Shown one piece after another: positions 57,809 to 64,000 of a stretch of DNA of 64,000 bases. The position numbers and the translations under genes are program-made. Numbering within the stretch: the stretch's first letter is position 1; every line of letters starts with the position of its first letter. The notes under the pieces are model-generated. The model ran no database searches and was not told the DNA's origin. It saw only the letters and a list, made by a program, of their open reading frames with translations. Source of the stretch: Verrucomicrobiaceae bacterium (GTDB taxonomy: Bacteria > Verrucomicrobiota > Verrucomicrobiia > Verrucomicrobiales > Verrucomicrobiaceae); the NCBI GenBank assembly GCA_016713245.1, contig JADJPM010000004.1, positions 1,550,001 through 1,614,000 on the forward strand, written 5' to 3'.

Positions 57809-58171
57809 TCACTCGGACTGCTCGATGACGGATTTCATCTGGCCTTGGCAGTCTGGATAGGGCTGCCGCGGCTGGTACTCATGGATTTGCTCCTGACGCA
57901 GTTCCGCGAGTTCTTTGTGGACGGTGGCGACGATGACGCGGCCTGCCTCGTGGACCTCGGAGGCCATTTGGAAACCCACTTCGACGGAGTGCCCGAAGAT
58001 GTCCTCCAGCATCTCGACGACGTAACGGAAGGTGTGGTGGTCGTCATTGAGCAGGATGACATGCCAGGGCGGCTCCTGCTTGGGCAGCGGGCGCGTTTGC
58101 ATCACCTGCCGCTTCGGCGGCAGGGCGATGGTGGCGCTGCGGATGGTTTCCATGGTCTTGAGAGGGATCAT
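57809..58171 (-). CDS. clpS: ClpS adaptor protein
   Basis: ClpS delivers N-degron substrates to the ClpA/ClpC protease. The core is recognisable: PPWHVILLNDDHHTFRYVVE followed by MLEDIFGHS, with the Asn-Asp-Asp stretch that binds the N-terminal residue, and then the AGRVIVATVHKELAEL C-terminal part. The ATG at 58171 follows the stop of the GYF-domain gene immediately (TGAATG); 58153 is an alternative start. The N-terminal extension before the core is about 30 residues. Confidence 0.9.
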   Translation of the reverse strand: MIPLKTMETIRSATIALPPKRQVMQTRPLPKQEPPWHVILLNDDHHTFRYVVEMLEDIFGHSVEVGFQMASEVHEAGRVIVATVHKELAELRQEQIHEYQPRQPYPDCQGQMKSVIEQSE

Positions 58172-58717
58172 TCAAAGCGGGTCACGGCCCACGGATTCGA
58201 CGAACTGCTGCTGGAGTCGCAGATAGGCCTGCTGCCATTCATCCACGGCACGCTGAAGCTCCATCGTCTGCCGTTCCAAGGCAGCGATGCGGCGCTGGGC
58301 GGCGTCATCGGTGACCGGGGAGCGGTCGTAACCGGTGCCCTGGAAGGTGGTGGAGGCGCTGCGGCTTTGATGCGGGCTGGCGCTGAACCAACCGAGGTCG
58401 CCGAGGCGAGACTCGGTGTTGTCGAGGCAGTTGATGATGGAGACGTTTTCATCAATCTCGCCCGTGGCGAGGAATTCCTGGATGGTGGCGACGTTCGTGG
58501 GGCCGTAGAGGTAATTATCGGGCATCTGCACGAGGAGGTCCATTTGCAGATCGGCGATCATCGGCGCTCGGTTCCAGCTCTGGCGGTCGTCGGAGGAGAT
58601 CTTGTCGAGGGGAGAGATCTTGGCCTCGGAGGCCCAGCTCTTCAGGGTGGCGAGATCAGTGGGGCCAAAGACTTCTTTGTCGGAGGCTTTGAGGAGAAAC
58701 CAAGTGCGTGCGCTCAT
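58172..58717 (-). CDS. GYF-like (DUF4339) domain protein
   Basis: The 181-residue protein starts MSARTWFLLKASDKEVFGPT and has two copies of a GYF-like unit: VFGPTDLATLKSWASEAKIS and LYGPTNVATIQEFLATGEID. The pattern is 'GP....l......G.i....'. A C-terminal coiled-coil-like helix follows (RRIAALERQTMELQRAVDEW). GYF-like domains in bacteria are thought to bind proline-rich peptides. It is probably translated together with clpS. ATG 58717 is used; the longer frame to 59152 overlaps the divergent gene. Confidence 0.75.
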   Translation of the reverse strand: MSARTWFLLKASDKEVFGPTDLATLKSWASEAKISPLDKISSDDRQSWNRAPMIADLQMDLLVQMPDNYLYGPTNVATIQEFLATGEIDENVSIINCLDNTESRLGDLGWFSASPHQSRSASTTFQGTGYDRSPVTDDAAQRRIAALERQTMELQRAVDEWQQAYLRLQQQFVESVGRDPL

Positions 58718-58808
58718 GGCCGAAGGTATTTCCACGCCGCCAACTGCCAAGCGGAGAAACGGAAACACGCAAAATTCTCTGCCTGAGGCCCGTTTGGTCA
58801 CGCCCCCG

Positions 58809-60374
58809 ATGATTCGACCCACCTTTGCCCTTTGCTTTCTCGCTGCTTTTCCCGCTTCGGCGGCCGAAACGGCCGTCTTCAAAATCAAAACGATGACGGC
58901 GCAGATGAAGTATGACACGACCGAACTGCTCGTGGCACCATCCCAGCCGGTGAAGATCGTCTTCGAGAATGGCGATGACCTGCCGCACAACCTCGTCTTT
59001 TGCCAGCCGGGCACCGACACGGCCGCGATGGCCCTGAAGCAGATGGAAAAGCCGGACGAGGCGCTGAAGCGGAACTGGCTGCCGGATGATCTACGCATCT
59101 GGGCGCATTCAAAGCTGCTCAATCCGCACGAGAAGCAGGAACTCACCTTCACCGCGCCGGAAAAGCCCGGAACCTATCCCTACGTCTGCACCTTTCCCGG
59201 CCATGCGATGACGATGCGCGGCGAGTTGAAGGTGGCGGCGCAGGCGGAAGGCCTCAAAGACCTGCAATTCGCCCTCTACCTCGGGAATTGGAAGCAACTG
59301 CCTGAGTTCTCCAAGCTCACGCCGCATCGCTCCGGCAAGGTGGAGGACAATTTGATTGGCGTGAAGCTCGACGACTACAAAAACGAGTTCGGCGTGGTCT
59401 TCACCGGGAAGCTCCAGGCCGTGAAGAAAAGCCCGCACCGCTTTTATCTGGCGAGCGATGACGGCGCTCGCATCCTCATTGATGGGAAAATGGTCGTCGA
59501 GAGCGATGGCATCCATCCCGCCAGCAGCATCAAGGAAGGCTCGATCGTGCTGGAGAAGGGGGAGCATGAATTCCGCCTCGAATACTTCCAGGCCGCCGGA
59601 AACATCGAGCTCTACGCCGCCTACAAATCCGCGGCCTCCCAGATCACGCCGCTCTCGAAGTGGCTGCATCCGAACTGGAAAGGCGGGGCCAAAAAGGAGA
59701 AGGAGTTCGATCCCATCCCGCTCGTGGTGAAGGACGAGCCGGTCATCTACCGCAACTTCATCCAAGGCGCAGGCAACCGTGCCATCGGCGTCGGCTATCC
59801 CGGCGGCGTGAACATCGCCTGGAGCGCGGAAAGCATGAATCTCGCCGTGCTTTGGCGCGGGGCTTTCATCGACGCAGGTCGGCACTGGAACTCTCGTGGA
59901 GGTGGTCATCAGCCGCCGCTCGGCTACGCGGCCTGCCGACCTACCAGCGAGGTTACCCCTGCGCTTCATATCACGGCGGATCCAGCCTCGGCATGGCCGG
60001 TTTGGGATAAGGTGAAGCGCTATGAGGGCTTTCAGTGGAAAGGCTACTCGCTTGATGCGAAGCGCCGCCCGACTTTTCGCTACACGTGGAATGAGGCCGA
60101 GGTCACGGAGAGCTTCACCGGTTCCGGCGATGGCAACAAAGCCGATGGCACTCCCGCCCTCCTCCGGACAGTGCAGATCAGTGGCAAGTTGCCCGCGAAT
60201 GCCTGGTATCGCCTCGCCACCGGCAAGGTCACGGCTCAAGGTGAAGCCTTCGTCGTCGAGGAAGCGGGCACGAAGCTTCGGGTGAGCTGTGCCGGAGCAC
60301 GGCTGGCCGGTTCAAATCTCGTCGTCGAGGCCAAAACGGGTCCGCTGAGCGTTCGTTACGAGTGGTTGCCGTGA
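58809..60374 (+). CDS. exported azurin/plastocyanin-like domain fused to PA14-like domain
   Basis: The 521-residue protein has a signal peptide (MIRPTFALCFLAAFPASA), then a blue-copper domain whose ligands fit azurin spacing: H60 in DDLPHNLVF, C127, H132 and M136 in YVCTFPGHAMTM. A PA14-like beta domain follows (FYLASDDGARILIDGKMVV, EHEFRLEYF, residues about 200-290), then a beta-rich C-terminal half (GVGYPGGVNIAW, WNEAEVTESF). The layout suggests a periplasmic or surface electron carrier with carbohydrate-binding ability, which fits the large dehydrogenase elsewhere in the window. It is divergent from the GYF gene. Confidence 0.85.
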   Translation: MIRPTFALCFLAAFPASAAETAVFKIKTMTAQMKYDTTELLVAPSQPVKIVFENGDDLPHNLVFCQPGTDTAAMALKQMEKPDEALKRNWLPDDLRIWAHSKLLNPHEKQELTFTAPEKPGTYPYVCTFPGHAMTMRGELKVAAQAEGLKDLQFALYLGNWKQLPEFSKLTPHRSGKVEDNLIGVKLDDYKNEFGVVFTGKLQAVKKSPHRFYLASDDGARILIDGKMVVESDGIHPASSIKEGSIVLEKGEHEFRLEYFQAAGNIELYAAYKSAASQITPLSKWLHPNWKGGAKKEKEFDPIPLVVKDEPVIYRNFIQGAGNRAIGVGYPGGVNIAWSAESMNLAVLWRGAFIDAGRHWNSRGGGHQPPLGYAACRPTSEVTPALHITADPASAWPVWDKVKRYEGFQWKGYSLDAKRRPTFRYTWNEAEVTESFTGSGDGNKADGTPALLRTVQISGKLPANAWYRLATGKVTAQGEAFVVEEAGTKLRVSCAGARLAGSNLVVEAKTGPLSVRYEWLP

Positions 60375-60381
60375 GTCTGTT

Positions 60382-60448
60382 GTTCGTAGTTCGGGCTTTA
60401 GCCCGTCTAGAAGCATCCAATCACGGCCTAAAGGCCGAACTACAAACA
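60382..60448. repeat. REP-like palindromic doublet (family 3, copy 1)
   Basis: Inverted arms at 60386-60406 and 60423-60443 share GTAGTTCGG at the outer end, and each contains a small hairpin (GGGCTTTAGCCC; GGCCTAAAGGCC). The outer ends also match as TTGTTCGTAG/CTACAAACAA. It lies between the convergent azurin-PA14 and amidase genes. A second copy of the family is at 62685-62748. Confidence 0.75.
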
Positions 60449-60501
60449 AGGCTCGTGCTTTGAGAACTGAAGGGCGGCCAGCCCTTGTCGAACTCAGACC
60501 T

Positions 60502-61332
60502 TCACTTCTCCGCCAGCACCGCCGCCACGGCGGGTTTGGCTTGGAGGAAGAGTTTCACACCGGAGGCAATGCCGCGGGCGATCTTTTCCTGATGCTTCGC
60601 ATCCTTCAGCCGCGTGGCCTCTTCGCTGTTCGTGAGGAAGCCGCATTCGACGAGCACGGCGGGGCAGGTGGCTTCTTCGATGACGACGTAGTCCCGGTCC
60701 TTCGTGCCGCGGTTTTCCGCCCGGGTTTCCTCACACACACAGCGCTGCACGGTGGCTGCCAGTTTTTCGCTGGTGGTGCCGTTTTCGCCGGTTTTTCCCG
60801 TTTTGCGCATGGCGGCGAGGGAAGGCTTGCCGGAGAAGTAGGTCTCGATGCCGGTCGCTGAGGAGCCGGAGCCATCCGTGTTGATGTGAACGCTCACAAA
60901 AGCCTCCGCCCCGTGCTTCTTGGTCAGTGCCGCCCGTTCTTCGAGGGGGAGGAAGGCATCCGTCTCCCGCGTCATGACTACCCGGAGGCCGGCGGCGATC
61001 AGATCGTCCCGCAGACGCTTCGCAATGGCTAGCGTGAGGTGCTTTTCGATGCCGCCATTGGCTACGGCACCGCCGTCATGGCCGCCATGACCGGCATCGA
61101 CGAGCACGAGCGGGATTTTTTGAGTTTCCGCGTCCCAAGGACCGATTCGCGGCTTTTCCAGCATCGCCACCCGGTGTTCGAGCCAGGCTAGCGAAGCGAT
61201 CGTTCCTCCCAGCGCCGCGACGGAGGCGAGGGTTTGGCAGATGAGCAGAACTGGACGTGGGAATTTCAAAAATTTATTTGGATGTCTAAAATATTTTATT
61301 GATTTAACAACATGAAAAACTAAAATCATCAT
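60502..61332 (-). CDS. N-acetylmuramoyl-L-alanine amidase (Amidase_3)
   Basis: This enzyme cleaves the bond between muramic acid and the stem peptide. Zinc ligands and catalytic Glu are present: VDAGHGGHDGG (first His), GGIEKHLTL (Glu), VSVHINTDGSG (second His) and VLVECGFLTN (catalytic Glu). A hydrophobic N-terminal helix (LLICQTLASVAALGGTIASL) acts as signal or anchor. The ATG at 61332 (or 61329) is only 3 bases from the start of the divergent LysM gene; a TTG at 61271 (giving MKFPRPVLLIC) is a plausible shorter start that leaves room for promoters. Confidence 0.92.
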   Translation of the reverse strand: MMILVFHVVKSIKYFRHPNKFLKFPRPVLLICQTLASVAALGGTIASLAWLEHRVAMLEKPRIGPWDAETQKIPLVLVDAGHGGHDGGAVANGGIEKHLTLAIAKRLRDDLIAAGLRVVMTRETDAFLPLEERAALTKKHGAEAFVSVHINTDGSGSSATGIETYFSGKPSLAAMRKTGKTGENGTTSEKLAATVQRCVCEETRAENRGTKDRDYVVIEEATCPAVLVECGFLTNSEEATRLKDAKHQEKIARGIASGVKLFLQAKPAVAAVLAEK

Positions 61333-61335
61333 ATT
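61272..61335. promoter_or_regulatory. AT-rich divergent control region of amidase and LysM genes
   Basis: About 64 bases of strikingly AT-rich sequence sit between the likely amidase start (61271) and the LysM gene ATG (61336). TTGATT at 61301 and TAAAAT at 61321 could be promoter elements for the LysM gene, though the 14-base spacing is short. The long form of the amidase would run straight through this region, which argues for the shorter amidase start. Confidence 0.4.
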
Positions 61336-62640
61336 ATGAAGCCACTGCCGCACTTTCTCCCAATCGGCTGCGCCCTCTCTCTGGGCCTTTGCCTCGCTGC
61401 TGCCGCCCAACCGGCGTCTTCTTTGCCCACTGGCTACACCTACATGCAGCCGCCGCCTCCTGGCTATGGCACCTATGCCGGCGCTCCGCCGAAAACGACG
61501 ACCCCGAAGCCTAGCACCGCGGCCCCACGTCGTCAGGCACCGGCTTCCACCCCCGTCTATGGGCCTCTTCCCAGCGACTCCTCGATGCAGATGGCCCGCT
61601 TGAACTCCACGGTGCAGGATCATGACTCTCGTCTCCGTCGCCTCGAAAAAGATGTGGCCGGAATCAAAGGTGGCACCACCCGCCTCGTCAGCACCGACAC
61701 CGCCTCCGCCAGCCTCCGCTCGCACACCACTTACACCGTGAAGCCTGGCGACAGCCTCTGGGCTATTGCCAGCCGCCATCGCGTGAGCCCTGGCGAGATC
61801 ATCCAGCTCAACCGCATGAAGACGGACACTGTCGTCCTCGGTCAGCAGCTTCTCATTCCGGGACCTCATGGCAGTTCCAGCAGTTCCACCACGCAGACGA
61901 CCTACAAGCCCTACTACCACGATGTGCGCCCCGGAGACAGCTCCAGCACCATCGCCAAAAAATACGGCGTCAGCCGTCAGTCGCTCATGGATGCCAATCC
62001 GCGGGTCGATTTTGGTGGTGGCCTGATTCCAGGCTCTCGGGTGATCATTCCGGGGAAGGGGACTCGTGTCTCCTCCCAAGTGCCCGTTTCGAGCGGTAGC
62101 CCCGGCAGTTCCAGCAGCGGCAGTTACACCGTGAAGCCAGGAGATAGCCTCAAGGCCATCGCCATCCGCCATGGCACCAGCACCGCGAATCTCGCTTCGA
62201 TCAACGGCATCAAGGACGCAAACAAGCTCGTCGTCGGCCAGCGCCTCGTGTTGCCCGGTGGCAAAGCCGTCTCCTCCAACCGCTCCGTGGCCTCCTCGAA
62301 GCCCAAACCCATCTCCAAACCTTCCGCCCAAGCTTCTAGCGACACCGTTCCCATGCCGGGTGTCGGCCTCCCCGATGGCATGCCGCCGCCTCCGAGCGTC
62401 CCGCTGCCCTCCAACTCGATGGCGGTGACCAAAAAACCCTCTGCGCCGCCCGCCGACTCCCATCGCGGCGTGCTCGCCTACCGCGTCGATAACACCGACA
62501 GCATCGAAAGCATCGCCAACCAGTTCAGCACCACGCCCGCCCGCATCCGCGAAATGAACCACCTCCAGTCCACCACCAAGCTGAACGCGGGCGATGAGAT
62601 CATGGTGCCCGCTCTGGGTGCCGTCTCCGTTGGCAACTAA
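61336..62640 (+). CDS. exported protein with four LysM domains
   Basis: The 434-residue protein has a signal peptide (MKPLPHFLPIGCALSLGLCL...AAA; first 20 residues shown) and a Pro/Ala-rich linker. It then carries four LysM modules that bind peptidoglycan: TYTVKPGDSLWAIASRH, YHDVRPGDSSSTIAKKYG, SYTVKPGDSLKAIAIRHG and LAYRVDNTDSIESIANQF. Ser/Gly-rich linkers separate them. No catalytic domain is seen, so it is probably a cell-wall-binding partner, and the divergent amidase is an obvious candidate to work with it. Confidence 0.92.
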   Translation: MKPLPHFLPIGCALSLGLCLAAAAQPASSLPTGYTYMQPPPPGYGTYAGAPPKTTTPKPSTAAPRRQAPASTPVYGPLPSDSSMQMARLNSTVQDHDSRLRRLEKDVAGIKGGTTRLVSTDTASASLRSHTTYTVKPGDSLWAIASRHRVSPGEIIQLNRMKTDTVVLGQQLLIPGPHGSSSSSTTQTTYKPYYHDVRPGDSSSTIAKKYGVSRQSLMDANPRVDFGGGLIPGSRVIIPGKGTRVSSQVPVSSGSPGSSSSGSYTVKPGDSLKAIAIRHGTSTANLASINGIKDANKLVVGQRLVLPGGKAVSSNRSVASSKPKPISKPSAQASSDTVPMPGVGLPDGMPPPPSVPLPSNSMAVTKKPSAPPADSHRGVLAYRVDNTDSIESIANQFSTTPARIREMNHLQSTTKLNAGDEIMVPALGAVSVGN

Positions 62641-62684
62641 CCCGTTTTTCTCACCGGTCGGAGCGCGTGCGGGAGCGACGATGG

Positions 62685-62748
62685 TTTGTAGTTCGGCCTT
62701 CAGGCCGTGATTGGGCGCTCTTTGACGGGCTGAAGCCGGAACTACAAA
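62685..62748. repeat. REP-like palindromic doublet (family 3, copy 2)
   Basis: Outer arms TTTGTAGTTC and GAACTACAAA are perfectly inverted. Inner hairpins GGCCTTCAGGCC and GGGCTGAAGCC vary in sequence but keep pairing. It matches the element at 60382-60448 in layout and in the GTAGTTCGG and GATTGG/CAATC motifs. It lies between the convergent LysM and helicase genes. Confidence 0.75.
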
Positions 62749-62788
62749 CAGCCCTTGGGTTGATTGGCAGTTTGAAAACCCAAACCCC

Positions 62789-64000
62789 TTACCGGCGCTT
62801 CTTCTTCCGTCCCGTCATGATGCCGCGAGCCTTGTCTTCCTCGTCGAGCACCGTGGTGTACTTGTAGCTGAAACCTTCCAGCTTCCGGCGGGGAATCTTC
62901 TGGCTGATGAGGCGCTCAATCGAGGCCACGTTCATGATTTCATCGGCGGCGAAGAGCGTGAAGGCATCGCCCTCTTTTTGGGCGCGGCCCGTGCGGCCGA
63001 TGCGATGCACGTAATCTTCGCTGTGCTCGGGGACCATGTAGTTGATGACGTGCGTCACGCCACTGATGTCCAGGCCGCGGGCAGCGAGGTCGGTGGCGAC
63101 GATGATCTCGAATTCACCCTCGCGGAAGCCTTTCAGCGCCTTCTCGCGATCCTTCTGGCCGATGTCGCTGTGCATCACGGCGGCTTTGTATTCGCCGGTG
63201 CGTTCGATGGCCGAGTAAAGCTGATCCGCCTGCGCTTTCGTGCGGGTGAAGATCATCATGCTCTCGAAATGCGTCTGCTTCAAAATGGCGAGTAGCAGCT
63301 CCTGGCGCTGATCGCTGGCCACTGGATACATGTAATGGCTAACCGTCTCCGCGGCGGAGAAGCGGATGCCCACTTCGACGCTTTCGGGCTCCTTCAGCGC
63401 AAAGTCCGCCAGGCTCTTGATCTGCGGTGGCATGGTGGCGCTGAAAAACAGCGTCTGGCGGGTGGCGGGCGTCTTTTCGACGATCCGGCGCACGTCGGGG
63501 AGGAAACCCATGTCGAGCATGCGGTCCACTTCATCGAGGATGAGGATTTCCACGCCGCGCAGGTCGGCGATGCCTTCCTGCATGAAATCGAGCAAACGCC
63601 CTGGAGTGACGACAACGACGTCCACGCCCTCTTACAGGCCTTTGCGCTGCTTTTCATAGCCCACACCGCCATGCACGAGCAGGACGCGAAGACCGGTATG
63701 CTTGCCGTATTTCTCAAACTGCTCCACAACCTGCGCTGCCAGCTCGCGAACGGGCTCCAGCACGAGGCAGCGGAAGGTTCCGGGGGCACCCAGGCGATGC
63801 AAAGCGGGCAACGCGAAGGCGGCGGTCTTGCCGGTGCCGGTTTGGGAGGCACCGACGAGGTCTTTGCCGGTCAAAATGATCGGAATGGACTTCTCCTGGA
63901 TGGTGGTGGGCTTGTCGTAGCCTGTTTCACGCACCGCCGCGAGGACGGCAGGGGAAAGGCCCAGCACTTCCCAGTTAAAAGGGTAGGGGCCTTCCGGCAC
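62789..64000 (-). CDS. DEAD-box RNA helicase, one in-frame stop, 5' end at window edge
   Basis: This is an RhlE-like DEAD-box helicase for RNA remodelling. In order: the Q-motif region GYDKPTTIQEKSIP, Walker A ASQTGTGKT, LEPVRELAAQ (motif Ia, usually PTRELA), TPGRLLD, LILDEVDRML (DEVD in place of DEAD), FSATMP, ATDLAARGLDI and HRIGRTGRAQ. A TAA at 63632-63634 interrupts the frame between QRKGL and EGVDVVVVTPG, with both sides in the same frame, so one base change explains it. The GTG at the very edge (64000) need not be the true start. The break may be an error or a real null allele. Confidence 0.85.

Noticed and set aside
60502..62562. 686-codon minus-strand frame across the LysM gene
   Set aside because: Only its last 277 codons (amidase) are protein-like. 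The rest is the antisense of the LysM gene and matches no family.

Overview
The window looks like a chromosomal segment of a GC-rich (about 60%) member of the Verrucomicrobia, most likely a Verrucomicrobiaceae/Prosthecobacter-like organism. This is an inference from gene content: a PSCyt1-type cytochrome/WD40 protein, a huge secreted PQQ-type dehydrogenase fused to a diheme cytochrome, an SHD1-domain heparinase-like protein, a Tat-exported sugar isomerase-like TIM barrel, an azurin-PA14 protein and a eukaryote-like (type II) glutamine synthetase. Most start codons lack a Shine-Dalgarno sequence.

Layout. 1-2.4 kb: 3' part of polA. 2.4-8.3 kb: an accessory stretch with an FmdB-like protein, a TIM-barrel protein, a Fic protein whose promoter is overlapped by a perfect 65-bp palindrome, a REP-associated transposase remnant with a REP doublet, a membrane protein, a truncated second copy of the carB 3' end and a three-gene cassette with a GNAT-like protein. 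8.3-17 kb: housekeeping genes carB and plsY-gpsA, then a membrane-anchored protein and a HerA-like ATPase. 17-28.7 kb: an NlpC/P60 protein, the 1854-residue dehydrogenase/cytochrome, a 4-kb gene built from 120-bp repeats and a 3' remnant of the dehydrogenase gene. 28.8-39.4 kb: pyrG, a kinase-like protein, a vWA/histidine kinase/response regulator operon, a PIN toxin-antitoxin pair followed by a 3' remnant of the regulator gene, a SUKH-like protein, a YiiX-like peptidase, kdsB and glnA. 39.5-51.4 kb: a class III cyclase, a Q-rich membrane protein, LURP-one, tatC, a NUDIX hydrolase, a heparinase-like protein, a cytochrome/WD40 protein and an FKBP. 51.6-64 kb: a D-aminoacylase, ddl, a Ser/Thr kinase, a PAS histidine kinase, clpS, a GYF-domain protein, an azurin-PA14 protein, an amidase, a LysM protein and a DEAD-box helicase.

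The most interesting signal is a recurring architecture. Three unrelated genes (carB, the dehydrogenase/cytochrome gene and the response regulator) are each intact and followed, in the direction of transcription, by unrelated cargo and then by a diverged, in-frame copy of the same gene's 3' end. A looser version, a 103-bp direct repeat, brackets the 2.4-6.0 kb accessory stretch. This suggests repeated cargo insertion at gene 3' ends with duplication of the target end, by an element or recombination route not visible here.

Six genes carry a single-base indel or one nonsense codon (17.48, 26.87, 30.70, 45.00, 56.10 and 63.63 kb). Because conserved genes such as tatC and the DEAD-box helicase are hit, and most breaks sit in or beside short homopolymers, sequencing or assembly error is the leading explanation. 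REP-like palindromic doublets of three families occupy intergenic spaces, three of the four copies lying between convergent genes. No rRNA, tRNA or CRISPR array was recognised.
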